Assembly: GCF_023008405.1 (NCBI RefSeq) | Contig: NZ_CP095376.1 | Location: 892,001-956,000, forward strand | Length of the DNA stretch: 64,000 nt | Direction of reading: 5' to 3' | Origin: Amycolatopsis sp. FBCC-B4732 | Lineage (GTDB): Bacteria; Actinomycetota; Actinomycetes; Mycobacteriales; Pseudonocardiaceae | Shown: piece after piece, positions 25,933 to 34,324 of the stretch | How positions within the stretch are numbered: position 1 is the stretch's first letter | How the letters are laid out: every line of letters begins with the position of its first letter | The notes under the pieces: model-generated | Databases searched by the model: none | What the model saw: only the letters and a program-made list of their open reading frames with translations | What the model was told of the DNA's origin: nothing | Made by a program: the position numbers and the translations under genes

Positions 25933-28291
25933 ACCGAACCGGGAGGACCACGAACACGCCGCGCTGGCTCGCAGCGGCGGCCGGGACGTCGAACACGTCG
26001 GCCCGGTACTCGACGGCGAATTGATCGACGACACGTTGCCCCAGCCCCGTCCCCGGAAGCCCCAGCGACCGGGGAGCCCCTGGCAGCGATGCACTGCGTG
26101 GGCGGGGCGGATGTGGCGGTCCGGGCCGGTGGTGCGGGCGCGGTCGGTGGTCGCCTACCGAGCGCGGAAAGCTCCGCTGGATCTGCTGAGGCTGGTGTGG
26201 TTCGTTCTGCGCGGGAACTGGCGGTGGCTGGTCAAGTTCTGGAACTGGGCCACCTACGCCGATCTTCGCGCCGACGCGCGCCGGGCGCGGCTGTCCGGGG
26301 ACGCCGAAGCGCGCCGCGCTGCGCAGGAGCTGATCCGGTCCGATGCCACCGCGCGATGGGCACGGCTCGGCATCGTGCTGCGCCGGGTGGTGATCACGTT
26401 GCGGTTCGCGGGACCCGTCGCCGGGGTGCTGTGGCTGGTGAATTCGGTGATGGACCGGGCGGATATGTGGCCGTGGCTGGCGGACGTCTACGCGGGAGTG
26501 GACGGCGTGTGGTCGGCGCTCACGGTCGCGGTGCCGCTGCTGCTGATCGTGGCTCCGGTGGTGTGGGCGGTGGCAGCGGCGTTCGAAGGACGCGACCGCG
26601 CGCCCGGTGCCGGGTGGCTGGTCCGTCCGGACCGTGAGGATGCCGACTCCTGGATTGATGAACGGATGATTTCCAAGGCGCTGGCGCATCTGGGCATCGC
26701 GCCGCTTGACCGGTTCTACCGTGACGGCGGGGAACTGGTCTACACGGTGGCCGCGCGCAAGGACGGTGACGGCACGTTCGCTCAGCTCCGGTTGCCACTC
26801 GGGGTGACCGCCGACATGGTCGCCGCACGCCGATCGAAGCTGGCCGCGAACCTTGGTCGTGCCTCACTGGAAACCTGGCCTACCAAGGGAGATGAGGATG
26901 GCGTACTTGACCTGTGGATCGCCGACAAGGGCGTCTTGCGGGGTGGGGCCGGCCAATGGCCGATGGTCCATGATGGACAAGTCGACGTGTTCGACGGTGT
27001 CCCGTTCGGACTCTCCCAACGCGGGGTGGTCATCAACGCGCCGTTGATCGGGGTCAACTGGCTGATCGGCGGTCGTCCGGGGCAAGGTAAGTCGGCGGCG
27101 TTGCGGACGCTGATGCTCGGCGCGGCCCTCGACCCCACAGCGGAACTGTGGATGTTTGTCATGGGCGAGTCTCCCGACTTCGAGCCGTTCCGGCCTCGCC
27201 TGTCCCGTTACGGGATGGGGATGGATGACAGCGTGGCTGAGGCGGCAACTCAGGCGCTGGCGGACTTGCTGACCGAAATGGAGCGACGCGGCAAGATCCT
27301 CGGAGAGCAGCCGGGCCGCCCGCCGAAGGTCTCGCGCAAGCTCGCCGATAAGGCTGGGCTCGGCCTGCACCCTTTGGTGTGCGGTATCGACGAGTGCCAC
27401 GAGCTGTTCCAGCACCCCAAGTACGGGAAGAAGGCCGCCGAACTGGCTGTGCGGCTGATCAAGCGGGGGCGCAAGTACGGGATTGTGTTGCTGCTAGCCA
27501 CCCAGTCTCCGATGAAAGACAGTATTCCCCGGGAGGTCACTCGCAACGTCTCGTGCGGTGTCGCGTTCTCGGTGGCCGATCAGGTCGCCAATGACGGCCT
27601 GTTGGGCTCTGGCAAGTACGCGGCCGGTATCCGCGCGACCGAACTGCGGATCAATACCGACCGGGGGACCTGCGTTGCGGTCGGCATCACGGACGAGACG
27701 TTCGAATTGGTCCGCACGTTCTAAGTCCCGTTCGAAGACGGAGCCGACGACGTTACCCCGGTCGTTAGCCGTGCCGTGGCTCTGATCGCCGAGATGGGCC
27801 GGGCTGTCGAGTCCAGCGCACGGACGCAACTCGAGCCGGGTGGACCGGTTGAGGTGGACGAGCTGTCCGACCTTGCCGATGTGATCGGTGGGGATGACCG
27901 GGTGCGGACTCAGCAGGTGCTGACGCGGCTGGTGGAGCTCAACCAAAAGCACTACGGCGGGTGGAGCTTTGCCGCACTGTCCGCGCTGCTGGCTGAGCAC
28001 GGCATAGCCGCCCGCAAGTCCCACGGCGTGATGACTGTGCGCGCCACCGACGTCACGGCTGCTCTCGCTCGCCGGGAAGCGGGGATGGTCGCAGGGGAGG
28101 AGCCGGGGACGTGGGGAGTTCTCCCCGCCGACTCCCAAAGGCAGGTTCCCCACGCTGACCAGCGCAAACATGGCACGGGGGGCCCGGGGAGCCGCCGCCG
28201 GCCAAACCCAGGGGCGGGTCGAAACCCGGGTGATCCTGGGACCGGACCGGCTCTCTCCCCAGCTCCCCGCCTGCCGGACGAGGGGAGGTGA
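25922..28291 (+). pseudogene. FtsK/TraB-type DNA translocase gene with an in-frame stop
   Basis: It starts at the GTG at 25922. N-terminal membrane helices (ITLRFAGPVAGVLWLVNSVM, ALTVAVPLLLIVAPVVWAVA) precede a FtsK/SpoIIIE ATPase domain with Walker A GRPGQGKS (384-391) and Walker B LVCGIDE (Asp490). Such proteins move double-stranded DNA between mycelial cells during conjugation. A TAA at 27722-27724 ends the frame after 600 residues (FELVRTF). The same frame continues as VPFEDGADDVTPVVSRAVAL to a TGA at 28289-28291, which would give 789 residues including a winged-helix-like C-terminal region (RVRTQQVLTRLVELNQKHYG). That region in TraB proteins recognises the transfer origin. Readthrough, a sequencing error or true inactivation are all possible. 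Confidence 0.8.
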
Positions 28292-28294
28292 CAG

Positions 28295-28702
28295 GTGCAT
28301 TTGCCCGACCAGATCACCCACGCACCGCAAACGACCGCACAGCAGCAACTGAAGGGCAGCGACTATGACCACCACCGCAACGCGAAAGCCAGCCGTCCGA
28401 CCTACGGCGAAGCGAGCACAGCAGACGGCGATCGCGCCGACGGGCCGGACGATGGAGATCGGGCCGACAACGATCGGCACCGGCGTGCGGGTAAGGGTTC
28501 CGCCGTAGGAAGGCGTGAACGGATCGCAGATGGCCTGGAGCCGGCCGCCACGACCAGACCAGGCGTGGCGGGATCCGGCTTGTCGGTCGCATTAATAGCG
28601 GGTCCGAACGGCGCGCTGTGGGTCACCGTCGACGGCATGGATATCCAGGAGGTGGCAGACCGGATCACTGCGGCGTGCGACGTGCTGTATCGATGGCAGT
28701 GA
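28295..28702 (+). CDS. Small hypothetical protein after tra
   Basis: 135 residues from a GTG behind GGGGAGG. The N-terminal 90 residues are low complexity (Asp/Arg/His-rich). Only the last 45 look folded (SGLSVALIAGPNGALWVTVD, then ADRITAACDVLYRW). An alternative short frame starts at the ATG at 28365 (MTTTATRKPAVRPTAKRAQQ) and ends near 28508, which could be the true start of a frameshifted version of the same gene. The function is unknown. Confidence 0.4.
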   Translation: MHLPDQITHAPQTTAQQQLKGSDYDHHRNAKASRPTYGEASTADGDRADGPDDGDRADNDRHRRAGKGSAVGRRERIADGLEPAATTRPGVAGSGLSVALIAGPNGALWVTVDGMDIQEVADRITAACDVLYRWQ

Positions 28703-29074
28703 GCCGGTAGTGTCCCGTTCCTGTGAGTGCCCCTCCGCCCATGGCCCATGCGGCGGAGGGGCACCCTGTCGTTGAGGACATCACGAGAACGCTAGTGCAA
28801 GCGTCTGCACACCGTCGCTCGCTACAACGCCAACGCATCGAACATATGGGCGGATGCGCGTTCACTCTGGCGCGTGACGACTGTTTGCTAGCGCCGGATT
28901 TATCTGCAACTTTGCATATCATCTCTTGGCGGCGCGCATCGGAGTAGAGATTGAGGTGACAGTGCACAGAGTCCAGACGTTGCGATGTGCGGGTCACCCC
29001 GCCTTAGGGCGGCGGTTGCTTGAGAGCGCTCGGATGGCCGATATTTTCCACCTAGTTGCACATGAAAGGATAAA
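28703..29074. other. Intergenic: terminator, then upstream region of the DUF5343 operon
   Basis: Apart from the hairpin at 28727-28764, no gene can be supported. A 74-codon frame (28723-28947) begins inside the hairpin and lacks family features. From about 28,900 the composition becomes AT-rich, marking the border between the conjugation module and the cargo. AAAGGA before 29075 is the ribosome-binding site of the next gene. Confidence 0.5.
28727..28764 (+). terminator. Terminator of the transfer operon
   Basis: GTGCCCCTCCGCC (28727-28739) and GGCGGAGGGGCAC (28752-28764) are a perfect 13-bp stem with a 12-base loop, 25 bp after the last small gene. There is no T-run, which is common for actinobacterial terminators. 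Confidence 0.65.
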
Positions 29075-29704
29075 ATGTCTTTACCTACGTCGTATCTGAC
29101 CAGCGTCAAAAACCTGCCTGCAATCATCGATTCCTTGCAGAAGGCCCAGGCGCCGGAACGATTCACGCAAAAGTTCCTGGAGGACCTAGGGTTCCCCAGT
29201 AGTGCGGATCGCTTAGTAATTACTATGCTTAAAGCGTTGGGATTGTTGACTGATACGGGTCAGCCAACACAGCGGTATCATGAATTCTTGGATCGGTCCG
29301 AAGCGAAGAAAGTGCTTGCGCAGGCGATTCGAAGTGCATATGCGGATCTGTTTCAATTAAACAAAAATGCGCATCAGATGCAGAAGGCTGATGTGCAGGG
29401 CAAGATGAAAACAATATCTCAAGGACAACACAGTGATGAAGTGCTGGGAAAGATGGCCGCCACCTTCAGGGCCTTCTCTGCGTTAGCGGATTTTTCCGAT
29501 GAGGTTGACGTGAGTCGTCAGCTGGAGGAGGGAAAAAAGCTTTCGCCTGCAAATTCGGATGCGCGTCCCGTTGATGATGTTAGCGGCAGTGGCCCTTTGA
29601 GGATGAGTGGCTTAGTTTACAATATAAATATTCATCTACCGGAGTCGAGGGATCCGGCCGTATATGACGCCCTCTTTCGTAGTCTGCGGGAGCATCTTCG
29701 ATGA
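29075..29704 (+). CDS. DUF5343 protein (first gene of a putative defence operon)
   Basis: 209 residues. The N-terminal region (LPTSYLTSVKNLPAIIDSLQ, FTQKFLEDLGFPSSADRLVI, MLKALGLLTDTGQPTQRYHE) is characteristic of DUF5343. That family looks like a winged-helix/SAM-like fold and is often found in phage-defence neighbourhoods. The C-terminus (SGLVYNINIHLPESRDPAVY) resembles a short beta motif often used for oligomerisation. It starts behind AAAGGA and its stop overlaps the next ATG (ATGA), so it is translated with the HEPN gene. Codon usage and base composition are AT-rich. Confidence 0.75.
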   Translation: MSLPTSYLTSVKNLPAIIDSLQKAQAPERFTQKFLEDLGFPSSADRLVITMLKALGLLTDTGQPTQRYHEFLDRSEAKKVLAQAIRSAYADLFQLNKNAHQMQKADVQGKMKTISQGQHSDEVLGKMAATFRAFSALADFSDEVDVSRQLEEGKKLSPANSDARPVDDVSGSGPLRMSGLVYNINIHLPESRDPAVYDALFRSLREHLR

Positions 29705-30273
29705 ATCCTGAGATATACGAGTTTATATATCGAGGGCAACTTGCGGAGCAGGCTCTTGATGCTGCTGGAAGAAAGAATTCTTTGGTGCATGGCGATGATG
29801 AACTTCTGCGTATTGCTCTTAACTTCGATTTGCTTGATAGCTCTGACCTTGCGGCAGGACTTCGCATGGCGAATGTCTATGCTGCGATAACGGCCTTCGA
29901 GCGGGCAGCGCGAACCTTTGTTGCCAAGGTTTTGCAGGGTGAGTACGGCGAGAATTGGTGGCGGACGCAGGTTTCCGAGAAAATCCGCTCATTTGCTGAA
30001 AGTAGGCGCGATGACGAGGATCGAGTGAAATGGCATGGCACTAGGGGTGACGATCCTCTAACTTATACCGAAATGGATCACCTTGCCAAGATTATGCAAC
30101 AAAATTGGTCGGATTTCGAACCGTTCGTTCGTAGGATAGACTGGATGAACGCAATCTTCTCGAATATTGAACGCTCCAGAAATGTAATCATGCATAGTGG
30201 CTTCTTGGATAAGTCGGATGTGGAGCGCGTTGGAATGAATATTCGAGACTGGATTCGTCAGGTCGGCGGTTGA
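29701..30273 (+). CDS. Swt1-type HEPN-domain protein
   Basis: 190 residues. The C-terminal two thirds match the Swt1 HEPN pattern: YAAITAFERAARTFVAKVL, a conserved WW, then LAKIMQQNWSDFEPFVRRID, and the signature ERSRNVIMHSG with R-x4-H (Arg160, His165) followed by IRDWIRQVGG. HEPN domains of this kind are RNA-binding or RNA-cleaving. With the coupled DUF5343 partner it may form a toxin or abortive-infection effector held in check by the other gene products. Activity is inferred from the motif, not shown. Confidence 0.78.
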   Translation: MNPEIYEFIYRGQLAEQALDAAGRKNSLVHGDDELLRIALNFDLLDSSDLAAGLRMANVYAAITAFERAARTFVAKVLQGEYGENWWRTQVSEKIRSFAESRRDDEDRVKWHGTRGDDPLTYTEMDHLAKIMQQNWSDFEPFVRRIDWMNAIFSNIERSRNVIMHSGFLDKSDVERVGMNIRDWIRQVGG

Positions 30274-30293
30274 CCTCGGGCGAGGGTAATCTA

Positions 30294-30866
30294 GTGTCTA
30301 GGGTAAGAGGTGAGGGCGTGGATCGCAAAAGACTATTTATTCAAGCGCTTGAAGAGTTGGATAGACTAGTCTCAAAGGGGCAGTCACGCGTTACTGACTA
30401 TGAGCTTCTCAGGGTATCTGCGCTACTGCGACAGCTGATTCTCGATGCTCAGCCATTGTACGTGCAAATAAATCGGGAGTATCGAGTTTCGGTCACATTT
30501 CGTTCATCGTACCCTGCAAGTATGACCGAACAGGATCTTCCGGAGCCGCCCTTTGAGGGGGTTGATACTCCCTTTCCGGTTGGGACAAAAACATCATCGA
30601 GAGAAGAATTTCTTCGACGATTCGCTGGCTATACTCGACCAAACTCCTTCACGGTCAAAGATCTAATACTGTACGGGGCGAATGTGGCTGGCGGGGTGCA
30701 CGCTGGTAGTCCCAAAAGTCCTGAAGAGATCACAATGCATGAGAACGCTGACGTCTTACAGATACTCGGAAAAGAGCCAGCTTTGCTGGAACTTCTGGGC
30801 ATCGGTCAAGTTGTAGTGCGAAGTCTTGCTCCGCTCTATCGCCTCGTCAAAGCTGATATTGTCTAA
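30294..30866 (+). CDS. Unknown third protein of the DUF5343/HEPN operon
   Basis: About 190 residues; I do not recognise a named family. DRKRLFIQALEELDRLVSKG and YELLRVSALLRQLILDAQPL form a helical N-terminal part. A beta-rich middle (YRVSVTFRSSYPASM) and a region with AGGVHAGSPKSPEE and PALLELLGIGQVVV follow. The conserved HAGSPKSPEE loop could be functional. The start is uncertain: GTG at 30294 (after GAGGG) and GTG at 30318 (after GAGGTGAGG) both have ribosome-binding sites, and a TTG overlapping the previous stop (30270) is also open. It is immediately downstream of the HEPN gene, hence probably the antitoxin, sensor or accessory part. Confidence 0.6.
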   Translation: MSRVRGEGVDRKRLFIQALEELDRLVSKGQSRVTDYELLRVSALLRQLILDAQPLYVQINREYRVSVTFRSSYPASMTEQDLPEPPFEGVDTPFPVGTKTSSREEFLRRFAGYTRPNSFTVKDLILYGANVAGGVHAGSPKSPEEITMHENADVLQILGKEPALLELLGIGQVVVRSLAPLYRLVKADIV

Positions 30867-30983
30867 GGTCCTTCTTGAGCTGGCTCCCTCGACGTGGCCG
30901 GGGCTAACCTGTGGCGCTGTCATCTGCCTGCTCGCGGCTTCGGGTATTGTCTTGCGTGACGCTCGCGGCGGCGAACGTTTTGA

Positions 30984-31580
30984 ATGAAAGTAGAATCGAG
31001 ATGGCTAGTGGTTGAAGTGACGACGATAGCGGCGGTAGCGGCAACGGTAAGTGCACTTGCTGGGACGGCATCCGCAGTCGCTTCATGGAAGTCGGCGCTC
31101 GCGAGTGGTAAAGCCGCCCGGGAGAGTCGTGAAGCCTTGGCATACGCAACGCGCCCTTATCTGGCGCTTCATGCAGTCCGGGATAATACTCCTGACTCGA
31201 CTACGACCGAGATAGTCGAGATTCGGAATACTGCGGGATTCGCTGCGGACGACGTCCGAGTGGTTGTGCACGACTCGGACGGGCGTCGGGTAGGTTCTGG
31301 AGAATTGCCGTCCATGGCGGGCCAGGTGCCAAACTCGTGGGCGGGCGAAGCTCCTCTTCGTATTGAGCTTACGGCGCTGTCTCCTTTGCAGAACGTGGGT
31401 GATACTCGGTCAATAACGGCAACAATTCGGTCATCTGACCGTCAGCATATTTTGCAATGGGAACAGAAAGCCACTTTGGTTCGTAAGGTTGTTCCGCCGG
31501 GTGATGGCGACCATCGCGCGCTGATTAAATTGGAGTTGTACGAGGTTGGTGAGCCGCGCGCTATGGGGAAGTTGGCGTAG
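30984..31580 (+). CDS. Membrane-anchored protein with extracellular beta domain
   Basis: 198 residues. One N-terminal hydrophobic helix (about residues 9-34, TTIAAVAATVSALAGTASAV) is followed by a short charged linker (SGKAARESREALAY). A beta-sandwich-like domain comes next (RPYLALHAVRDNTPDSTTTE, IVEIRNTAGFAADDVRVVVH). The family is unknown; proteins of similar layout occur beside signalling or defence genes. It lies between the HEPN operon and the integrase, with about 120 bp separating it from the operon, so membership in the same system is uncertain. Confidence 0.55.
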   Translation: MKVESRWLVVEVTTIAAVAATVSALAGTASAVASWKSALASGKAARESREALAYATRPYLALHAVRDNTPDSTTTEIVEIRNTAGFAADDVRVVVHDSDGRRVGSGELPSMAGQVPNSWAGEAPLRIELTALSPLQNVGDTRSITATIRSSDRQHILQWEQKATLVRKVVPPGDGDHRALIKLELYEVGEPRAMGKLA

Positions 31581-31661
31581 ATTAACGACGGAAGTCCATT
31601 GATCAAACGTAGGTTGAGTTCATCTTCCTTCCAGATTTTCGGATCGCCTTCTGTAATCTCG

Positions 31662-33275
31662 TCACGAAGATTCCAAGTTTCCTGGTTTGAGGAGATCTGT
31701 GATCTCTAGCGTTCCGCTTGTGATGGCGGACCGGTTGTACCGGTCGGCGACTTCTGGCATGGCTTCTCGCCATCCGTCCGGCAGGCGCCACCCGGCCCGC
31801 CACGTGCCGTCTGACCGTTTCTGCACTGCGAACGAAAAGCCTAGTTCCAGCCACCTGAGACGGCGGTCTTCTGGTGACATCCCTGCTAGCTCTTGCTGCC
31901 AGGTCCGGTCAGTGGGAACCCATTGCACGCCTCCGGGGTCGGCTGGAAGCGCCCGTAGTGTGTCGATGTCGGAGAGAACCTTCTCCCCGTCTTCCATGAT
32001 TCGGCTTCGATCCTCTGCTGAATTGGCACGCGCGACTCCGGACATCAGCTTGCCGTACTCCCGCTCCAGCTTCGCTATCTGGTTGGCGTGGTTGGTCGGT
32101 GGCAGAACGATGCGCTCGCGAACGGGAACCATTGCGAAGATCTTGTAGAATGCTTGAGTGGCCAACGGCTCTACTTCTTCCGCGTTCATGGCCGGGCCGT
32201 GCTTGCGTGATGGGCATTGCCAGAACCTGTACTGGTACTCGACCGCTGGTTTTCCGTTCTTGCCGCCTCGCTTCACAACGGTCAGTCGATGCCACAGATT
32301 TTCCGAGCACTCTGGGCATACGAGGATGCCGGAGAATTCATATGGCCGGTTGCTTCCTCGCGTCTTTCGCTTGGACTTTTCTTCCAGTCGGGCAACTATC
32401 TCGGCTTGCTCAGCGGGTTCGAAGATCCCGAACTCCACCAATGCTGGATCTGTGAGCAGGCGACCCAACGTATTGCCCTGCCATTCGTACCTTCGCAGTT
32501 CGAGTGTGACGGGATCTTCGCCCCGTCGCTCCGCTCCCAGTTGCAATTGCCTGTCTCGCGGTGTTACGACTTCATTCTCGTTCAGCCAGCGGGCCATGTC
32601 GATAAGGCGCGTTCCTGATCGCGCCATCTTTGATAGTTTGTGAAGGATTTTGACCGCAAGGGGATCGAGTCCGAGAATCCAGCCACCGCCGGGTAGTTCG
32701 ACGGGCATGGTTCCATAAATATGTCCTTCGCCGCCCCAGCGACCGGCTTCCTTGAGTCGGGCCTTGGCTGCACGGAAGCGCTCCCTCATGCGCTCTCGTT
32801 CCATGCGGGCGAACGCTGCAATCAGAGTAATCATGAACTCGGACATGGAGTTGCTGGAATCGATGCCCTCGGCAATGCAGATCAACCGCTTTCCGCGCGC
32901 CCGGAGCCATTCCAGCAAGGTCAGCGCGTCCATCACATTGCGCACCAAGCGATCCAACTTGGACACGACCAGTGTCTTCCACGGCTTCGGTGGCGCATCA
33001 GAAAGCCAGAGCCTCAACCCGTCTCGCTTCTCGGGTTCCAAGTCGCCGGAGACGTGAAGGTCCTGGACGGTTTCAGCAATCGGAATGCCGTAGGCATTCG
33101 TCCACCGGTGCGTGTCGCCTACCTGTGACTCGCTGGACGTGCTCTCGTCGGAGAAGTGCGACTGACGGACGTAGCACAACGCTGCGTCGCCCTGGGGGTC
33201 GAACGGGACGACCGCCGGCCGCTCGCTGAGTTGCTTCTTGAACCGCCGCCGCTTCCGGGGTGCTGGTGCGCTCAT
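31662..33275 (-). CDS. Large serine recombinase (integrase)
   Basis: 537 residues. The catalytic resolvase domain has YVRQS (Ser39 is the probable nucleophile), SKLDRLVRN, FMITLIAAFARMERERMRER and GEGHIYG. A recombinase domain follows, then a zinc ribbon beginning LVCPECSENLWHRL and a helical region (about 400-450, IAKLEREYGKLMSGVARANS) like the coiled-coil of large serine integrases. It catalyses attP x attB integration without host factors, and excision when a directionality factor is present. The ATG at 33275 lies 57 bp inside the right junction and points away from it, as usual for int genes. It is the enzyme responsible for insertion into phoD. Confidence 0.95.
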   Translation of the reverse strand: MSAPAPRKRRRFKKQLSERPAVVPFDPQGDAALCYVRQSHFSDESTSSESQVGDTHRWTNAYGIPIAETVQDLHVSGDLEPEKRDGLRLWLSDAPPKPWKTLVVSKLDRLVRNVMDALTLLEWLRARGKRLICIAEGIDSSNSMSEFMITLIAAFARMERERMRERFRAAKARLKEAGRWGGEGHIYGTMPVELPGGGWILGLDPLAVKILHKLSKMARSGTRLIDMARWLNENEVVTPRDRQLQLGAERRGEDPVTLELRRYEWQGNTLGRLLTDPALVEFGIFEPAEQAEIVARLEEKSKRKTRGSNRPYEFSGILVCPECSENLWHRLTVVKRGGKNGKPAVEYQYRFWQCPSRKHGPAMNAEEVEPLATQAFYKIFAMVPVRERIVLPPTNHANQIAKLEREYGKLMSGVARANSAEDRSRIMEDGEKVLSDIDTLRALPADPGGVQWVPTDRTWQQELAGMSPEDRRLRWLELGFSFAVQKRSDGTWRAGWRLPDGWREAMPEVADRYNRSAITSGTLEITDLLKPGNLESS

Positions 33276-33304
33276 AGTCGGTATCCTCGCTGGTAGACGC
33301 GTTG

Positions 33305-33344
33305 CCAGTGTAGTTGGTTGACGCGCTTGGTGGACCACGAAGTC
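33305..33344. other. attR junction
   Basis: The element half-site GTTGGTTGAC-N3-CTTGG runs into GACC (33333-33336) and then phoD (CACGAAGTC). It is the mirror of the left half-site, with 16 of 18 arm positions identical outside the 3-base gaps. The core is identical to that of attL. Confidence 0.85.
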
Positions 33345-34130
33345 TCCAACAACTGGTACCCGGGCGAAGTCCTCGACAACCCGGCCTACACCGAGAAGCG
33401 CACCGACGTCCTCGCGCCGCGGGCGTACCAGGCGTTTCACGAGTGGCACCCGATCGACGCCCGCCAGGCGGTCGACGGCCGCGTCTACCGCAGCTTCCGC
33501 TACGGCTCGCGCGTGGAGATCTTCGTGCTGGACATGCGGACCTACCGCAATGCCAACACCGCGGACCAGACCAAGCCCGGTTACATCCTCGGCGACCGCC
33601 AGGCCCGCTGGCTGGCCGACGCGCTCGGGCGCAGCACGGCGACGTGGAAGATCGTCCAGGCGGACATGCCGCTCGGCCTGGTCGTCCCCGACGGCAAGGA
33701 CATCGAAGCGGTGGCGAACAACCTGCCGGGCGCGCCGGGCGGCCGCGAGACCGAGCTGGCCTGGGTGCTGCGGGAGATCCAGCGCCGCCGGGTCCGCAAC
33801 GTCGTCTGGCTGACCGCCGACGTCCACTACACCGCGGCGCACCACTATTCGCCCGACCGCGCGGCCTTCCCGGACTTCGACCCCTTCTGGGAGTTCGTGT
33901 CCGGACCGCTGAACGCGGGCGCGTTCGGCCCGAACCAGCTCGACCCGACGTTCGGCCCGGAAGCGGTCTTCGTGCACGCCCCGCCGGTCGCGAACACCGC
34001 CCCGATCGACGGCTTCCAGCACTTCGGCGAGCTGAACGTCGACGGCGCGAGCGGCGACCTCACCGTGGACCTCCGCGACGCCACGGGGGCTTCGCTGTGG
34101 TCGAAGACGCTGCACCCGCAGGGCCGCTGA
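33336..34130 (+). pseudogene. phoD: Alkaline phosphatase D, 3' part
   Basis: Codons 252-515 of phoD, continuing exactly in frame from 18014. It opens with [11 protein letters not shown], the second half of the WDDHEVxNNW metal-binding motif, and includes [12 protein letters not shown], the [14 protein letters not shown] segment and [15 protein letters not shown] with further metal ligands. It ends normally at 34130. As it stands, a start could only come from element DNA (a TTG at 33318), without an export signal, so no exported enzyme is expected unless the element excises. Confidence 0.93.
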
Positions 34131-34168
34131 CCGGGCGTCGCGGCTCGGCCGGTCCGGCGGCCCGCAAC

Positions 34169-34221
34169 GTCATGAACGAGTCGTTCACCTCGCTGGACGC
34201 GATGAAAGGGTCGTTCATGAC
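34169..34221. repeat. Palindromic repeat/terminator after phoD
   Basis: GTCATGAACGA (34169-34179) and TCGTTCATGAC (34211-34221) form a perfect 11-bp inverted repeat around a 31-base loop that holds a further partial copy (GATGAAAGGGTCGTT). Likely a phoD terminator built from a dispersed repeat. Confidence 0.55.
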
Positions 34222-34324
34222 CTCCGGGGCGCGGCGTCATTCGCGACCTCCACCGAGACCGCGCACCGGGTCCGGCTACGCTCACGCGCACCGATACGCA
34301 ACCGCAACAAGGAGAAACACCGTC

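Larger units (their letters stand above)
18012..33336. mobile_element. 15.3-kb integrative element in phoD, AICE-like, with serine integrase
   Basis: Both junctions share only the core GACC (18012-18015 and 33333-33336). Removing one core copy plus the DNA between restores phoD in frame. Content from left to right: HEPN-like ORF, HNH nuclease, immunity/regulator operon, XRE-TPR regulator, operator cluster, Xis-like protein, WhiB-like protein, membrane protein, SpdB-like protein, FtsK/TraB translocase with a stop, DUF5343/HEPN operon, membrane-anchored protein, serine recombinase. The conjugation part (24.2-28.3 kb) has host-like high GC. The flanking cargo is visibly AT-richer, so the element is a mosaic. 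No replication initiator (RepSA, RepAM or prim-pol type) is visible. Confidence 0.92.

Noticed and set aside
28723..28947. 74-codon ORF after the tra operon
   Set aside because: It begins inside a perfect terminator stem and shows no family features or convincing ribosome-binding site.
18008..33335. Alternative crossover at GGAC instead of GACC
   Set aside because: Joining at GGAC would delete one Asp from the WDDHEV motif; only GACC restores the family sequence in frame.
18012..33336. tRNA gene as attachment site
   Set aside because: No tRNA-like sequence is present at either junction; the recombinase is of the serine type and the flanks are the two halves of phoD.
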